Positions 16,456 through 22,058 of a stretch of 22,058 bases of DNA are shown piece by piece; position 1 is the first letter of the stretch; each line of letters starts with the position of its first letter. The stretch is from Bacteroidales bacterium UBA3709. GTDB lineage: Bacteria > Bacteroidota > Bacteroidia > Bacteroidales > UBA932. The notes under the pieces are model-generated. The model saw nothing but the letters and a program-made list of their open reading frames with translations, did no database searches and was not told where the DNA came from. The translations under genes and the position numbers were made by a program. The stretch lies in assembly GCA_002372015.1 (NCBI GenBank), contig DFIA01000003.1, forward strand, positions 7,934-29,991, read 5' to 3'.

Positions 16456-16469
16456 AGTACCGAGAGCCC

Positions 16470-17264
16470 TTATTCACCTTTTTTTTCGAGATTCTTAGCC
16501 TCATTCCAAAGCTTGTCCATATCAGATAATTTCATATCTTTCAAAGATTTGCCCTGTTTAATAGTATGTTCTTCTACATACCCAAAGCGGCTACGAAACT
16601 TTGCACAAGTATTTTCTAATGCCGTATCCGGATCTACTCCGTACAGTCTTGAGGCATTTATAACAGAAAAAATAAAATCTCCCGCTTCTTCCTTTGCCCT
16701 CTCTCCGCCCTCGTCTAACGCTTGCCTCAATTCGCCCAGCTCTTCCGCAACCTTATCCCATACATCCTCTTTCTTTTCCCAATCAAATCCAACAGCCCGG
16801 GCTTTCTCCTGAATCCTATACGCCTTTATTACGCTTGGCAAAGACTCCGGCACTCCGCTGAGCACCGTTTTATTTCCATCTTTCTCCTTGGTTTTGAGCT
16901 GTTCCCAGTTACCCAGCACTTCTTCGGCATCTTTAACTTTCACATCTCCATAGATATGAGGATGGCGATATATAAGTTTATCGCATAATTTGTTACATAC
17001 ATCTGATATGTCAAACAGCCCAGATTCTTTTCCTATTCTGGCATAAAACACTACATGTAACAATAAGTCGCCCAACTCTTTGGAAACATCAAGCATATCT
17101 TTTTTAAGAATAGCCTCCGAGAGTTCGTATGTTTCTTCTATAGTCTGCGGGCGCAAACTTTCCATAGTTTGCTTTTTGTCCCACGGGCACTGTTCTCTAA
17201 CCGTATCCAATACATCTAAAAGCCGCTCAAAGGCAGCCAGTTCTTTTTCTCTGTTATTTGCCAT
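16470..17264 (-). CDS. mazG: Nucleoside triphosphate pyrophosphohydrolase MazG
   Basis: A 264-residue all-alpha hydrolase that cleaves NTPs and dNTPs to the monophosphate and pyrophosphate, removing damaged or surplus nucleotides. The N-terminal half starts with EQCPWDKKQTMESLRPQTIE and carries the metal-binding EExxE (E43, E44, E47) and ExxD (E63, D66, in KELGDLLLHV). A second MazG unit occupies the C-terminal half (EELGELRQAL, then EEAGDFIFSVINASR). Length equals E. coli MazG (263), so it is the two-domain form and not the short phage type. It lies 12 bp after the tandem FKBP lipoprotein gene and 14 bp before tcdA. Confidence 0.95.
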   Translation of the reverse strand: MANNREKELAAFERLLDVLDTVREQCPWDKKQTMESLRPQTIEETYELSEAILKKDMLDVSKELGDLLLHVVFYARIGKESGLFDISDVCNKLCDKLIYRHPHIYGDVKVKDAEEVLGNWEQLKTKEKDGNKTVLSGVPESLPSVIKAYRIQEKARAVGFDWEKKEDVWDKVAEELGELRQALDEGGERAKEEAGDFIFSVINASRLYGVDPDTALENTCAKFRSRFGYVEEHTIKQGKSLKDMKLSDMDKLWNEAKNLEKKGE

Positions 17265-17276
17265 GGATACTACTCT

Positions 17277-18365
17277 CTATTTGGTTTGGGTAGGTGGATA
17301 TTGCTTATCGTCTTTGTGAGCCATTTGCATATCAAAACGCAACATAGCATACTGCGGAACACCCTTGCCGGAAGACATATTGCCATTAGCACCATATCCC
17401 CAGTCGGAAGAAAAGAAAACCACAGCCTTATCTTTGTAGGTCATGCCCTTCAGGGCTTTGACAAATCCGGGAATAAGAGAAGAATCGTCCACAGAACTAA
17501 CAGCATCATCGTTGCTGGAAGAAGAACCGGAAGAAGCCATATCCAAATAACTGTCTCGCATCGTAACCCTCAACGGAGTATAATCTTTGGAGGCATCATA
17601 TATTTTATACTTCTTTGCAGTATCTGCAATATTTGTATCAAAGACATAGCCGTCTAACAACCTGCCAACATACCAAACTCCCACAGCCGTGCCGGATTTT
17701 ATAGTATCTGCATCCGGAATACCTGAAGGGTGGGTATAATTTCTGAAATAATAATCGCGTGCGGTAGAATCTATTCTCGGCGAAAAGTGCATAATAGAGT
17801 ACATTTCTAAAGAATCTGTCTGATACCTTTGAATATCTCCTATCACAACTCCTGCCTTTACCTCATAAATCATGTTATAATCTGCCTGCTGGCCTCTTGT
17901 AGAGTAGCCAGAACCGCTGGAAGTAGAGGTAGTTAGCCAAGGTGGTATAATAGCTGTTGCAGTTGCACCCTGATTCATTTTACCAAAGAGTTCACGCAAA
18001 CCAACAATAGTTGTAGCATCAAGTATAAACAAAGTAGGACCATAATACAAGCTTGGATTGTATGTACCCAACATTCTTGCTTTCAGAGAATCAGTAGTAC
18101 TCTGGCAAATACCGTCCAAGGTGTATGTATTGTAGTGTATGTATATACCATCGTTAGTACCCGGACGCACCATACCATACCCTCCTGTCAAATTCAAGAT
18201 AGTAAGTCCGGATTCTAATTTCTGTGCACTTGGCCAATTAGACTGAATGTATGCATCCAGTATTTTTTCTTGTACCTCACGTACAGATTCCGTTTTTTCT
18301 TTAGCACAAGCAAACAGCACCAGTGCCGCAACGCCAAGAAAGACAGTTTTCAACTTTAAGTTCAT
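17277..18365 (-). CDS. Lipoprotein with two FKBP-type domains
   Basis: A 362-residue lipoprotein: the signal peptide ends in a lipobox (LFAC, cysteine at residue 20), so the protein is probably anchored to an envelope membrane. A first FKBP-like domain (about 72-190) keeps IHYNTYTLDG and a GLRELFGKMNQG helix but lacks the FD pair of the prolyl isomerase pocket. A second (about 225-355) is more canonical: WYVGRLLDGYVFDTN, IPGFVKALKGM, WGYGANG and LRFDM. Ser-rich stretches (about 147-157 and 275-291) interrupt the domains. It likely helps fold exported proteins, with activity expected mainly from the second domain. It lies 24 bp after the smaller FKBP gene, whose N-terminal portion it resembles (QE..ID.YI), suggesting duplication. 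Confidence 0.85.
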   Translation of the reverse strand: MNLKLKTVFLGVAALVLFACAKEKTESVREVQEKILDAYIQSNWPSAQKLESGLTILNLTGGYGMVRPGTNDGIYIHYNTYTLDGICQSTTDSLKARMLGTYNPSLYYGPTLFILDATTIVGLRELFGKMNQGATATAIIPPWLTTSTSSGSGYSTRGQQADYNMIYEVKAGVVIGDIQRYQTDSLEMYSIMHFSPRIDSTARDYYFRNYTHPSGIPDADTIKSGTAVGVWYVGRLLDGYVFDTNIADTAKKYKIYDASKDYTPLRVTMRDSYLDMASSGSSSSNDDAVSSVDDSSLIPGFVKALKGMTYKDKAVVFFSSDWGYGANGNMSSGKGVPQYAMLRFDMQMAHKDDKQYPPTQTK

Positions 18366-18389
18366 ATCTATATTGTTATTTCTTTTAAT

Positions 18390-18905
18390 TTACTTAACTA
18401 TCTTATCTACTTTAATTTCAAAGAAAAGAGGTGTTAGTTTTGGTATGGTTCCCATAATATGATTGCCATAACCGTATCTGGACGAAAACACTATGTAGCA
18501 GTGTTCTCCTTCTCCCACACCTTCAAAACCTTTATTAAGCCCCTCTATAAGTGCAGAAGATCCGTACTTAATTCCAAATGGTTTACCGTCTGTAACAAAG
18601 CCGTACATTTCAGCTACCTCAGTATCGTTAGTGGAAAACAATTCACCTTTGCCGGAAGAAAACACGTACCCGCTATAATGAAAGTACATAGAATCGCCTT
18701 GGGTAAGAGTTTTGCCAGAAGTACTTTCCTGCAAGGTTACACGTGCCACACCACTGTTTATAGTTACGGAATAATCTGTACTCAAAGAAGAAATATAGTT
18801 GTCTATCAGAGCTTCCTGGTCTGCATAAGTATTCTTACGATCTTCTTTATCGCAAGAGCACGCAAGGCAAACCACCAACAACGCCGCTATGTAAAATCTG
18901 CTCAT
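18390..18905 (-). CDS. FKBP-type peptidyl-prolyl isomerase lipoprotein
   Basis: A 171-residue lipoprotein. The signal peptide is followed by a lipobox-like LACSC at about residues 14-18. The remainder is one FKBP domain: YFHYSGYVFSSGKGELFSTND, ALIEGLNKGFEGVGEGE, SSRYGYGN and PLFFEIKVDKI. The aspartate after the first Phe of the pocket is Ser here (LFSTN where FD is usual), so catalytic efficiency may be low. In Bacteroidota, such lipoproteins act as envelope folding helpers. It starts at ATG 18905, 42 bp after the DHH gene, and is followed after 24 bp by the two-domain relative. Confidence 0.88.
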   Translation of the reverse strand: MSRFYIAALLVVCLACSCDKEDRKNTYADQEALIDNYISSLSTDYSVTINSGVARVTLQESTSGKTLTQGDSMYFHYSGYVFSSGKGELFSTNDTEVAEMYGFVTDGKPFGIKYGSSALIEGLNKGFEGVGEGEHCYIVFSSRYGYGNHIMGTIPKLTPLFFEIKVDKIVK

Positions 18906-18947
18906 AATGTGTGTCTGTTCTTCAAAAGTTATGCCGCAAAGGATATA

Positions 18948-19967
18948 CTATGTTTCCAAAAAAGCACTGAGAGATTTTTGGAAATATGTCTTAACTTCTT
19001 CCAATGGTATTTCTATACGCCCTCCAGAAGCCCGCTCATGCCCTCCTCCATTAAAGAAACGCCGCGAAAGCTGGTTCACAGATATGGCCCCTTTGCTGCG
19101 CAAAGATACTCTAATAAATCCATCACCCTGCGTAAATAGGGCAGATATTTCAATCCCTTTAATTTTTAGAGGGAGATTTACAAAGCCTTCCGAATCGCCG
19201 TCGGCATAGTTATACTTATCCTTAGTAGCTGAATCTAAAATCATTATACCGGCATGCACCTCCCCAACAGACACTATATACATATTGTTGAGCAACATTT
19301 CTCCCATAAGTCTCATACGCTGCTCCGAGAAGCTATTCAGCACCTCCATCTGCACTTTTTCTCTATCTATCCCGGATTCTGCTATCTGTGCCGCCATACG
19401 GAAAGTAGAGGGGAATACAGAATTACTGAAATTGTTGGTATCTGTCATCATTCCAGTATAAAAAGCTATCATAGACGCTTCCGGCATCACTCCATTCTTA
19501 TGCTGTACCACCCACCACGCAAGTTCGCAAGCAGATGAAACCTTTGTATAAGAGATTTCAACATCTGCAAAGTTTTCCGGCGATGGGTGATGGTCTATCA
19601 ATACCTTGCGGGCAGAAGTTTGGCGTATTATGTCTGCCAATCCTTCTGTTCTGTGCAAAGCGTTAAAATCTAAGCATATAATAGTATCTGCCGCCTTTAT
19701 TGCCTCGGTAACAGCGCCTGCCTGCTGCGTAAACACTAAAATCCTATCGGCAGAGTGCAAAAAGCCCAGAAAATCCGGAAAACTGTTAGGTACTATCATG
19801 ATACCATCCCTTCCATAGTTTGCCTCTACCCAAGCACGCATAGCTGTCAGGCAGCCTATACAATCTCCATCGGGATTATAATGGCCTATAAACACTATAT
19901 TCTCTGCTTTTTCCAAAATACGAAAAAAGGCACTTGCTTTTGCTGAATCCACTATTTTCTCTTCCAT
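18948..19967 (-). CDS. DHH/DHHA1 phosphoesterase (NrnA-like)
   Basis: A 339-residue two-domain phosphoesterase. The N-terminal DHH domain has GHYNPDGDCIG (H29, D33, D35), D100 in ICLDFNALHR, and LIDHHPSP with D125-H126-H127; these aspartates and histidines bind two Mn ions. The C-terminal DHHA1 domain ends with NGGGHERASGG (H310), which grips the substrate. NrnA-type enzymes degrade nanoRNA and 3'-phosphoadenosine phosphate; related proteins hydrolyse c-di-AMP or pApA, so the exact substrate is open. I start it at ATG 19967; an in-frame TTG at 19979 would add four residues but is almost at the predicted transcript start. It is the first gene of the eight-gene minus-strand run. Confidence 0.92.
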   Translation of the reverse strand: MEEKIVDSAKASAFFRILEKAENIVFIGHYNPDGDCIGCLTAMRAWVEANYGRDGIMIVPNSFPDFLGFLHSADRILVFTQQAGAVTEAIKAADTIICLDFNALHRTEGLADIIRQTSARKVLIDHHPSPENFADVEISYTKVSSACELAWWVVQHKNGVMPEASMIAFYTGMMTDTNNFSNSVFPSTFRMAAQIAESGIDREKVQMEVLNSFSEQRMRLMGEMLLNNMYIVSVGEVHAGIMILDSATKDKYNYADGDSEGFVNLPLKIKGIEISALFTQGDGFIRVSLRSKGAISVNQLSRRFFNGGGHERASGGRIEIPLEEVKTYFQKSLSAFLET

Positions 19968-19983
19968 AGCTATAGTCAATGCG

Positions 19984-19991
19984 CAAAATTA
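19984..19991 (-). promoter_or_regulatory. -7 box of the eight-gene minus-strand operon
   Basis: Read on the minus strand this is TAATTTTG, an exact TAnnTTTG match, giving a start near 19980 and a leader of about 13 nt before ATG 19967. No clear -33 TTTG is seen 19-21 nt upstream. Confidence 0.5.
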
Positions 19992-19999
19992 AAAATATA

Positions 20000-20030
20000 T
20001 TGCTTGATGAGAAGATTTTTTTTAATTTTG
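20000..20030 (+). promoter_or_regulatory. Promoter for the anchored protein gene at 20174
   Basis: TTG (20000-20002), 20 nt, then TAATTTTG (20023-20030) fits the Bacteroidota promoter. It is divergent from the box at 19984-19991. Transcription would start near 20034, leaving about 140 nt of untranslated leader. Confidence 0.5.
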
Positions 20031-20173
20031 TCCCTGCTAAGCAAAAGCCTCTTCTCTATAGGCCGGAAGAGCAAAGACAAGATTGATTGTATTTGCTACG
20101 GCATAAAGTATAGAGTTGTATTGCAAGTAGCGTAACAAGTAGCATAAACAGAAAGATAATAAGAATCACAGAT
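20031..20173 (+). other. Long untranslated leader
   Basis: About 140 nt between the predicted start site and ATG 20174, far longer than the 13-29 nt leaders predicted elsewhere in the window. It has no convincing ORF. A 6-bp stem (CTCTTC 20049-20054 with GAAGAG 20066-20071, 11-nt loop) and a 12-bp tandem repeat are visible. I recognise no known riboswitch or leader peptide. A regulatory leader or a small RNA are both possible. Confidence 0.35.
20124..20147 (+). repeat. 12-bp tandem direct repeat in the leader
   Basis: CAAGTAGCGTAA (20124-20135) is followed immediately by CAAGTAGCATAA (20136-20147), differing at one base. It ends 26 bp before the start codon at 20174. It could be a protein-binding site or replication slippage. 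Confidence 0.6.
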
Positions 20174-20854
20174 ATGAAAAAAGTTTTTACATTAGTTATT
20201 CTCCCTATCATCATCGTTCTACTCGGATGGTTGATATACAGAAGTGTGATGAACGACATCAAGTTTGAACAGGAAAGAATCTACAGAGAATCTTTTGGTG
20301 CTCAGAAACTAAAAGATATCCGTACGCTTCAAGTTGCCTATAAAAACAAATATGGCAAGTTTGCTTCCGCAATAGATACCTTGGTAGATTTTTACAAAAA
20401 CGACAAAATGGTTATTGTAAAGCAGATAGGTAGCGTTAACGATTCCGTTATGGTAGCTCATACAGAAGCTGTTAGAAAAGCCAACAAAGGCATTACAGAT
20501 AAAGGACTTTATGAGCTCTATCTAAAAGGCGACCACAATCTTGTTTTCTCTATCCCAAGCGAGATTCCTGTAAAAGACACTTTGCTCAAGAGAAAAGATT
20601 TCAATCCTGATTCTTTGGCAATAATACCTTTCTCCGGCGGAAAAAAGATAGAGTTGAAAAGCATAATCAAGCAAGTTTCGGGAGTTGCCGTTCCGTTGTT
20701 TGAAGCTACTATCCCTTACAACGATTTGCTTCGTGGAATGGATCATCAACTTATAGTAAACCTTAACAGCGAAAAAGAGAGTATCGACAAATACCCGGGA
20801 TTGAAGGTTGGAAGTATAGAACAACCTAACAATAACGCTGGTAACTGGGAGTAA
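20174..20854 (+). CDS. Single-pass membrane-anchored protein, pilin-like N-terminus, unknown function
   Basis: A 226-residue protein. Residues 4-24 form one strong N-terminal transmembrane helix after a KK start; the rest should be periplasmic. The segment after the helix (KLKDIRTLQVAYKNKYGKFA, about 45-64, then IDTLVDFYKND) resembles the post-helix region of pseudopilins and of uncharacterised Bacteroidota proteins, in which a long helix leads into a small globular domain. There is no prepilin peptidase G-F-T-L-x-E motif, so it is not a classical pilin. The remainder has no recognised domain. It has its own promoter with a long leader and a strong terminator, so it is likely a single-gene unit. 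Confidence 0.7.
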   Translation: MKKVFTLVILPIIIVLLGWLIYRSVMNDIKFEQERIYRESFGAQKLKDIRTLQVAYKNKYGKFASAIDTLVDFYKNDKMVIVKQIGSVNDSVMVAHTEAVRKANKGITDKGLYELYLKGDHNLVFSIPSEIPVKDTLLKRKDFNPDSLAIIPFSGGKKIELKSIIKQVSGVAVPLFEATIPYNDLLRGMDHQLIVNLNSEKESIDKYPGLKVGSIEQPNNNAGNWE

Positions 20855-20880
20855 TAAGCATATAGCTAAATAAACATTAC

Positions 20881-20910
20881 AAAGAGGGGCATTTTTATGC
20901 TCCTCTTTTT
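20881..20910 (+). terminator. Rho-independent terminator after the anchored protein gene
   Basis: The arms AAAGAGGGGCAT (20881-20892) and ATGCTCCTCTTT (20897-20908) pair over 12 positions with one G-T wobble and a TTTT loop. The T tract TTTTT runs at 20906-20910, partly inside the stem. It starts 26 bp after the stop codon and separates this gene from the DUF3822-like/rsmD pair. Confidence 0.88.
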
Positions 20911-20941
20911 GTATATTGCAGCAAATTTACCCGACTAAGAA

Positions 20942-21451
20942 ATGGCAGTTTATTCACCCACACATATATTTGCTCTTATTCCGGCAGGGTTTGCCGATTC
21001 TCAGCAACAGAAAAAAATCCTAAAAGATTTATTCGGTCTCAATCAAAGCGTTACGGTGTATGCCACATCTGTTCCGCAATACAATTCTATTTTATTGTAT
21101 GCATGGGAAGCAGACAAACAAGAATACCTTGCTCCATCTTCTGAGGTGCAACCCACTATTGTTAAATATCTTTCAGAACTGCAACACATAGAAGAGCACA
21201 ATAAACTTATAATGGACTTTGATGCAGAAAGAAAACAAACCTGCCTGCTACTGGCAGAAGGAGATAAATTGATAGCTGCCAATAGCTACCGCACAATAGA
21301 TTTTCCAACAGCCATATACTACATGATTGAGTTATTAGACAAAAGCCAGATAAATCCTCAACAAACAACCGTAAACCTGATAGGCATGGCAGAAGATAAA
21401 GAATTGGCTATGCTAAAATCTTATGTAAAAGGCATAAAGTTTAGAAGATGA
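20942..21451 (+). CDS. DUF3822-like protein, apparently short at the N-terminus
   Basis: A 169-residue protein. The opening THIFALIPAGF and the order of conserved segments (LLYAWEADKQEYL; LLAEGDKLIAANSYRT; TAIYYMIELLDKS) resemble the middle and end of DUF3822, a Bacteroidota family of unknown function often encoded directly before rsmD. Usual members are about 250-270 residues, so roughly the first 90 residues seem to be missing. An in-frame stop (TAA, 20936-20938) two codons before ATG 20942 and the terminator upstream rule out a longer start here. It overlaps rsmD by 4 bp (ATGA), indicating translational coupling. The family call is from memory of the pattern and the rsmD context; moderate confidence. 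Confidence 0.6.
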   Translation: MAVYSPTHIFALIPAGFADSQQQKKILKDLFGLNQSVTVYATSVPQYNSILLYAWEADKQEYLAPSSEVQPTIVKYLSELQHIEEHNKLIMDFDAERKQTCLLLAEGDKLIAANSYRTIDFPTAIYYMIELLDKSQINPQQTTVNLIGMAEDKELAMLKSYVKGIKFRR

Positions 21452-21984
21452 GAATCATAGGAGGGAAATTCAAAGGCAAAACAATCAACCCACCGGTTGG
21501 ATACCCGGCCAGGCCCACCACAGATTTTGCAAAAGAAGGTCTTTTTAACATACTCGAAAACGAATACGAGCTGCAAGGCTTTACCCTCCTCGATTTATTC
21601 GGGGGCACGGGTAGTATAAGTGCCGAATTTATTTCCAGAGGAGGTAAAGAATCTGTTTGCGTAGAAATGAACAAGAAGAATGCGGCTTTTATAAGTAAAA
21701 TGTGCAAGACTATAGGTATTAGCCAAATACAAGTTGTTCACAACAATGTTTTTGATTTTCTAAAGATATGTAACAGACAGTTCGATTTTATTTTTGCAGA
21801 CCCTCCTTATCAGTTGGAAGGAATAGAGAATTTGCCAGATAAAATCTTCAATATGCAAACACCTATCCTCAGCGGAGAAGGATACTTTATTTTGGAGCAT
21901 AGTGGCGATTATGACTTTTCTACCCACCTACGTTTTCAGAAAGAAAGACACTATGGAAATGTTCATTTTTCTTTTTTTTCATAA
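21448..21984 (+). CDS. rsmD: 16S rRNA (guanine966-N2)-methyltransferase RsmD
   Basis: A 178-residue SAM-dependent enzyme that methylates G966 of 16S rRNA during 30S assembly. It opens with the family signature MRIIGGKFKGKTI and ARPTTDFAKEGLFNIL. The SAM-binding LDLFGGTGSI is at 48-57 and the catalytic DPPY at 118-121 (FIFADPPY), the N6/N2-type methylase motif. It is slightly shorter than E. coli RsmD (198). Its ATG overlaps the stop of the DUF3822-like gene, so the two are coupled. No terminator hairpin follows before the tRNA promoter. Confidence 0.95.
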   Translation: MRIIGGKFKGKTINPPVGYPARPTTDFAKEGLFNILENEYELQGFTLLDLFGGTGSISAEFISRGGKESVCVEMNKKNAAFISKMCKTIGISQIQVVHNNVFDFLKICNRQFDFIFADPPYQLEGIENLPDKIFNMQTPILSGEGYFILEHSGDYDFSTHLRFQKERHYGNVHFSFFS

Positions 21985-21988
21985 AATT

Positions 21989-22019
21989 CTTGCACTTTCC
22001 AAAAAGATATCTATATTTG
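21989..22019 (+). promoter_or_regulatory. Promoter of the downstream tRNA
   Basis: CTTG (21989-21992), 19 nt, then TATATTTG (22012-22019) match the Bacteroidota promoter closely, with the exact TAnnTTTG box. Transcription would start near 22023, about 11 nt before the mature tRNA 5' end at 22034. Confidence 0.75.
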
Positions 22020-22033
22020 CACTCCAAACTAAA

Positions 22034-22058
22034 GGTGCGTTAGTTCAGCTTGGTTAGA
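22034..22058 (+). tRNA. tRNA 5' part, possibly tRNA-Asp
   Basis: GGTGCGT (22034-22040) is an acceptor strand, followed by TA (8-9), the D-stem strand GTTC (22043-22046) and a D loop AGCTTGGTTA, with GA beginning the return strand at the window edge. This is a tRNA start lacking everything after the D loop. The GGTGCGT acceptor with a GTTC D stem resembles Bacteroidota tRNA-Asp as I remember it, but the anticodon is outside the window and identity is uncertain. Confidence 0.75.

Noticed and set aside
18459..19139. A 226-codon plus-strand open frame across the FKBP and DHH genes
   Set aside because: It is antisense to two clear genes and their junction; the translation is rich in Phe/Tyr/His/Lys, typical of antisense frames.
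20031..20173. A known riboswitch upstream of the gene at 20174
   Set aside because: I see none of the conserved cores I know (for example TPP, cobalamin, SAM), and the downstream gene is not metabolic.
20922..20929. CAAATTTA, a minus-strand TAnnTTTG box between the anchored protein gene and the DUF3822-like gene
   Set aside because: It would drive antisense transcription into the terminator; the A/T-rich context makes a chance match likely and there is no target gene.
1..22058. Defence island, prophage, integrative element, CRISPR array or insertion sequence
   Set aside because: I read all intergenic stretches and all strong frames and found no integrase, transposase, terminal repeats, repeat-spacer pattern or toxin-antitoxin pair.

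Overview
The window looks like chromosomal core-genome DNA from a member of the Bacteroidota, most likely order Bacteroidales. The evidence is the gene families (a zinc-ribbon dispanin protein, a DUF4293-like membrane protein, FKBP-type lipoproteins, a TPR protein with a secretion signal, a DUF3822-like/rsmD pair), proteins that fit that phylum, and promoter boxes of the Bacteroidota type (TTTG, about 19-20 nt, TAnnTTTG). I see no phage, transposon, CRISPR array, toxin-antitoxin or defence genes. I did not find a convincing new multi-gene system; the interesting points are smaller and are listed as findings.

Layout. (1) 1-40 is the 3' part of a tRNA, probably tRNA-Gly(CCC). (2) 41-2124 is a minus-strand pair: a nucleoside phosphorylase followed by proline dehydrogenase. 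(3) From a divergent promoter region at 2125-2204, a small four-helix membrane protein (2205-2615) runs to the right. (4) 2620-7549 is a minus-strand group: a periplasmic TPR protein, a secreted S9 serine peptidase and a zinc-ribbon dispanin-like membrane protein. (5) 7578-10628 is a plus-strand pair: a secreted M28-type peptidase with a changed active site, then uvrB. (6) 10636-19967 is a tightly packed run of eight minus-strand genes. In transcription order these are a DHH/DHHA1 phosphoesterase, an FKBP lipoprotein, a tandem-FKBP lipoprotein, mazG, tcdA, a GNAT-like protein, prfA and uvrA. An exact-consensus internal promoter overlapped by a perfect inverted repeat lies at the tcdA/GNAT junction. 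(7) 19968-20173 is a non-coding divergent promoter region with an unusually long leader. (8) 20174-21984 holds an anchored protein of unknown function with its own terminator, then a short DUF3822-like gene overlapping rsmD. (9) 21989-22058 is a strong promoter and the 5' end of a second tRNA.

How the genes work together. Several serve information processing or genome maintenance: uvrA and uvrB (nucleotide excision repair, placed tail to tail), mazG (nucleotide-pool cleaning), the DHH phosphoesterase (short RNA or cyclic dinucleotide turnover), prfA (termination), tcdA (tRNA ct6A) and rsmD (16S rRNA methylation). The others are envelope proteins: S9 and M28 peptidases, TPR protein, FKBP lipoproteins, small membrane proteins. 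The first two genes support proline and nucleoside catabolism. Most starts were set by choosing the first ATG that does not overlap a neighbour or that directly precedes a signal peptide; in several cases this shortens the longest possible frame.
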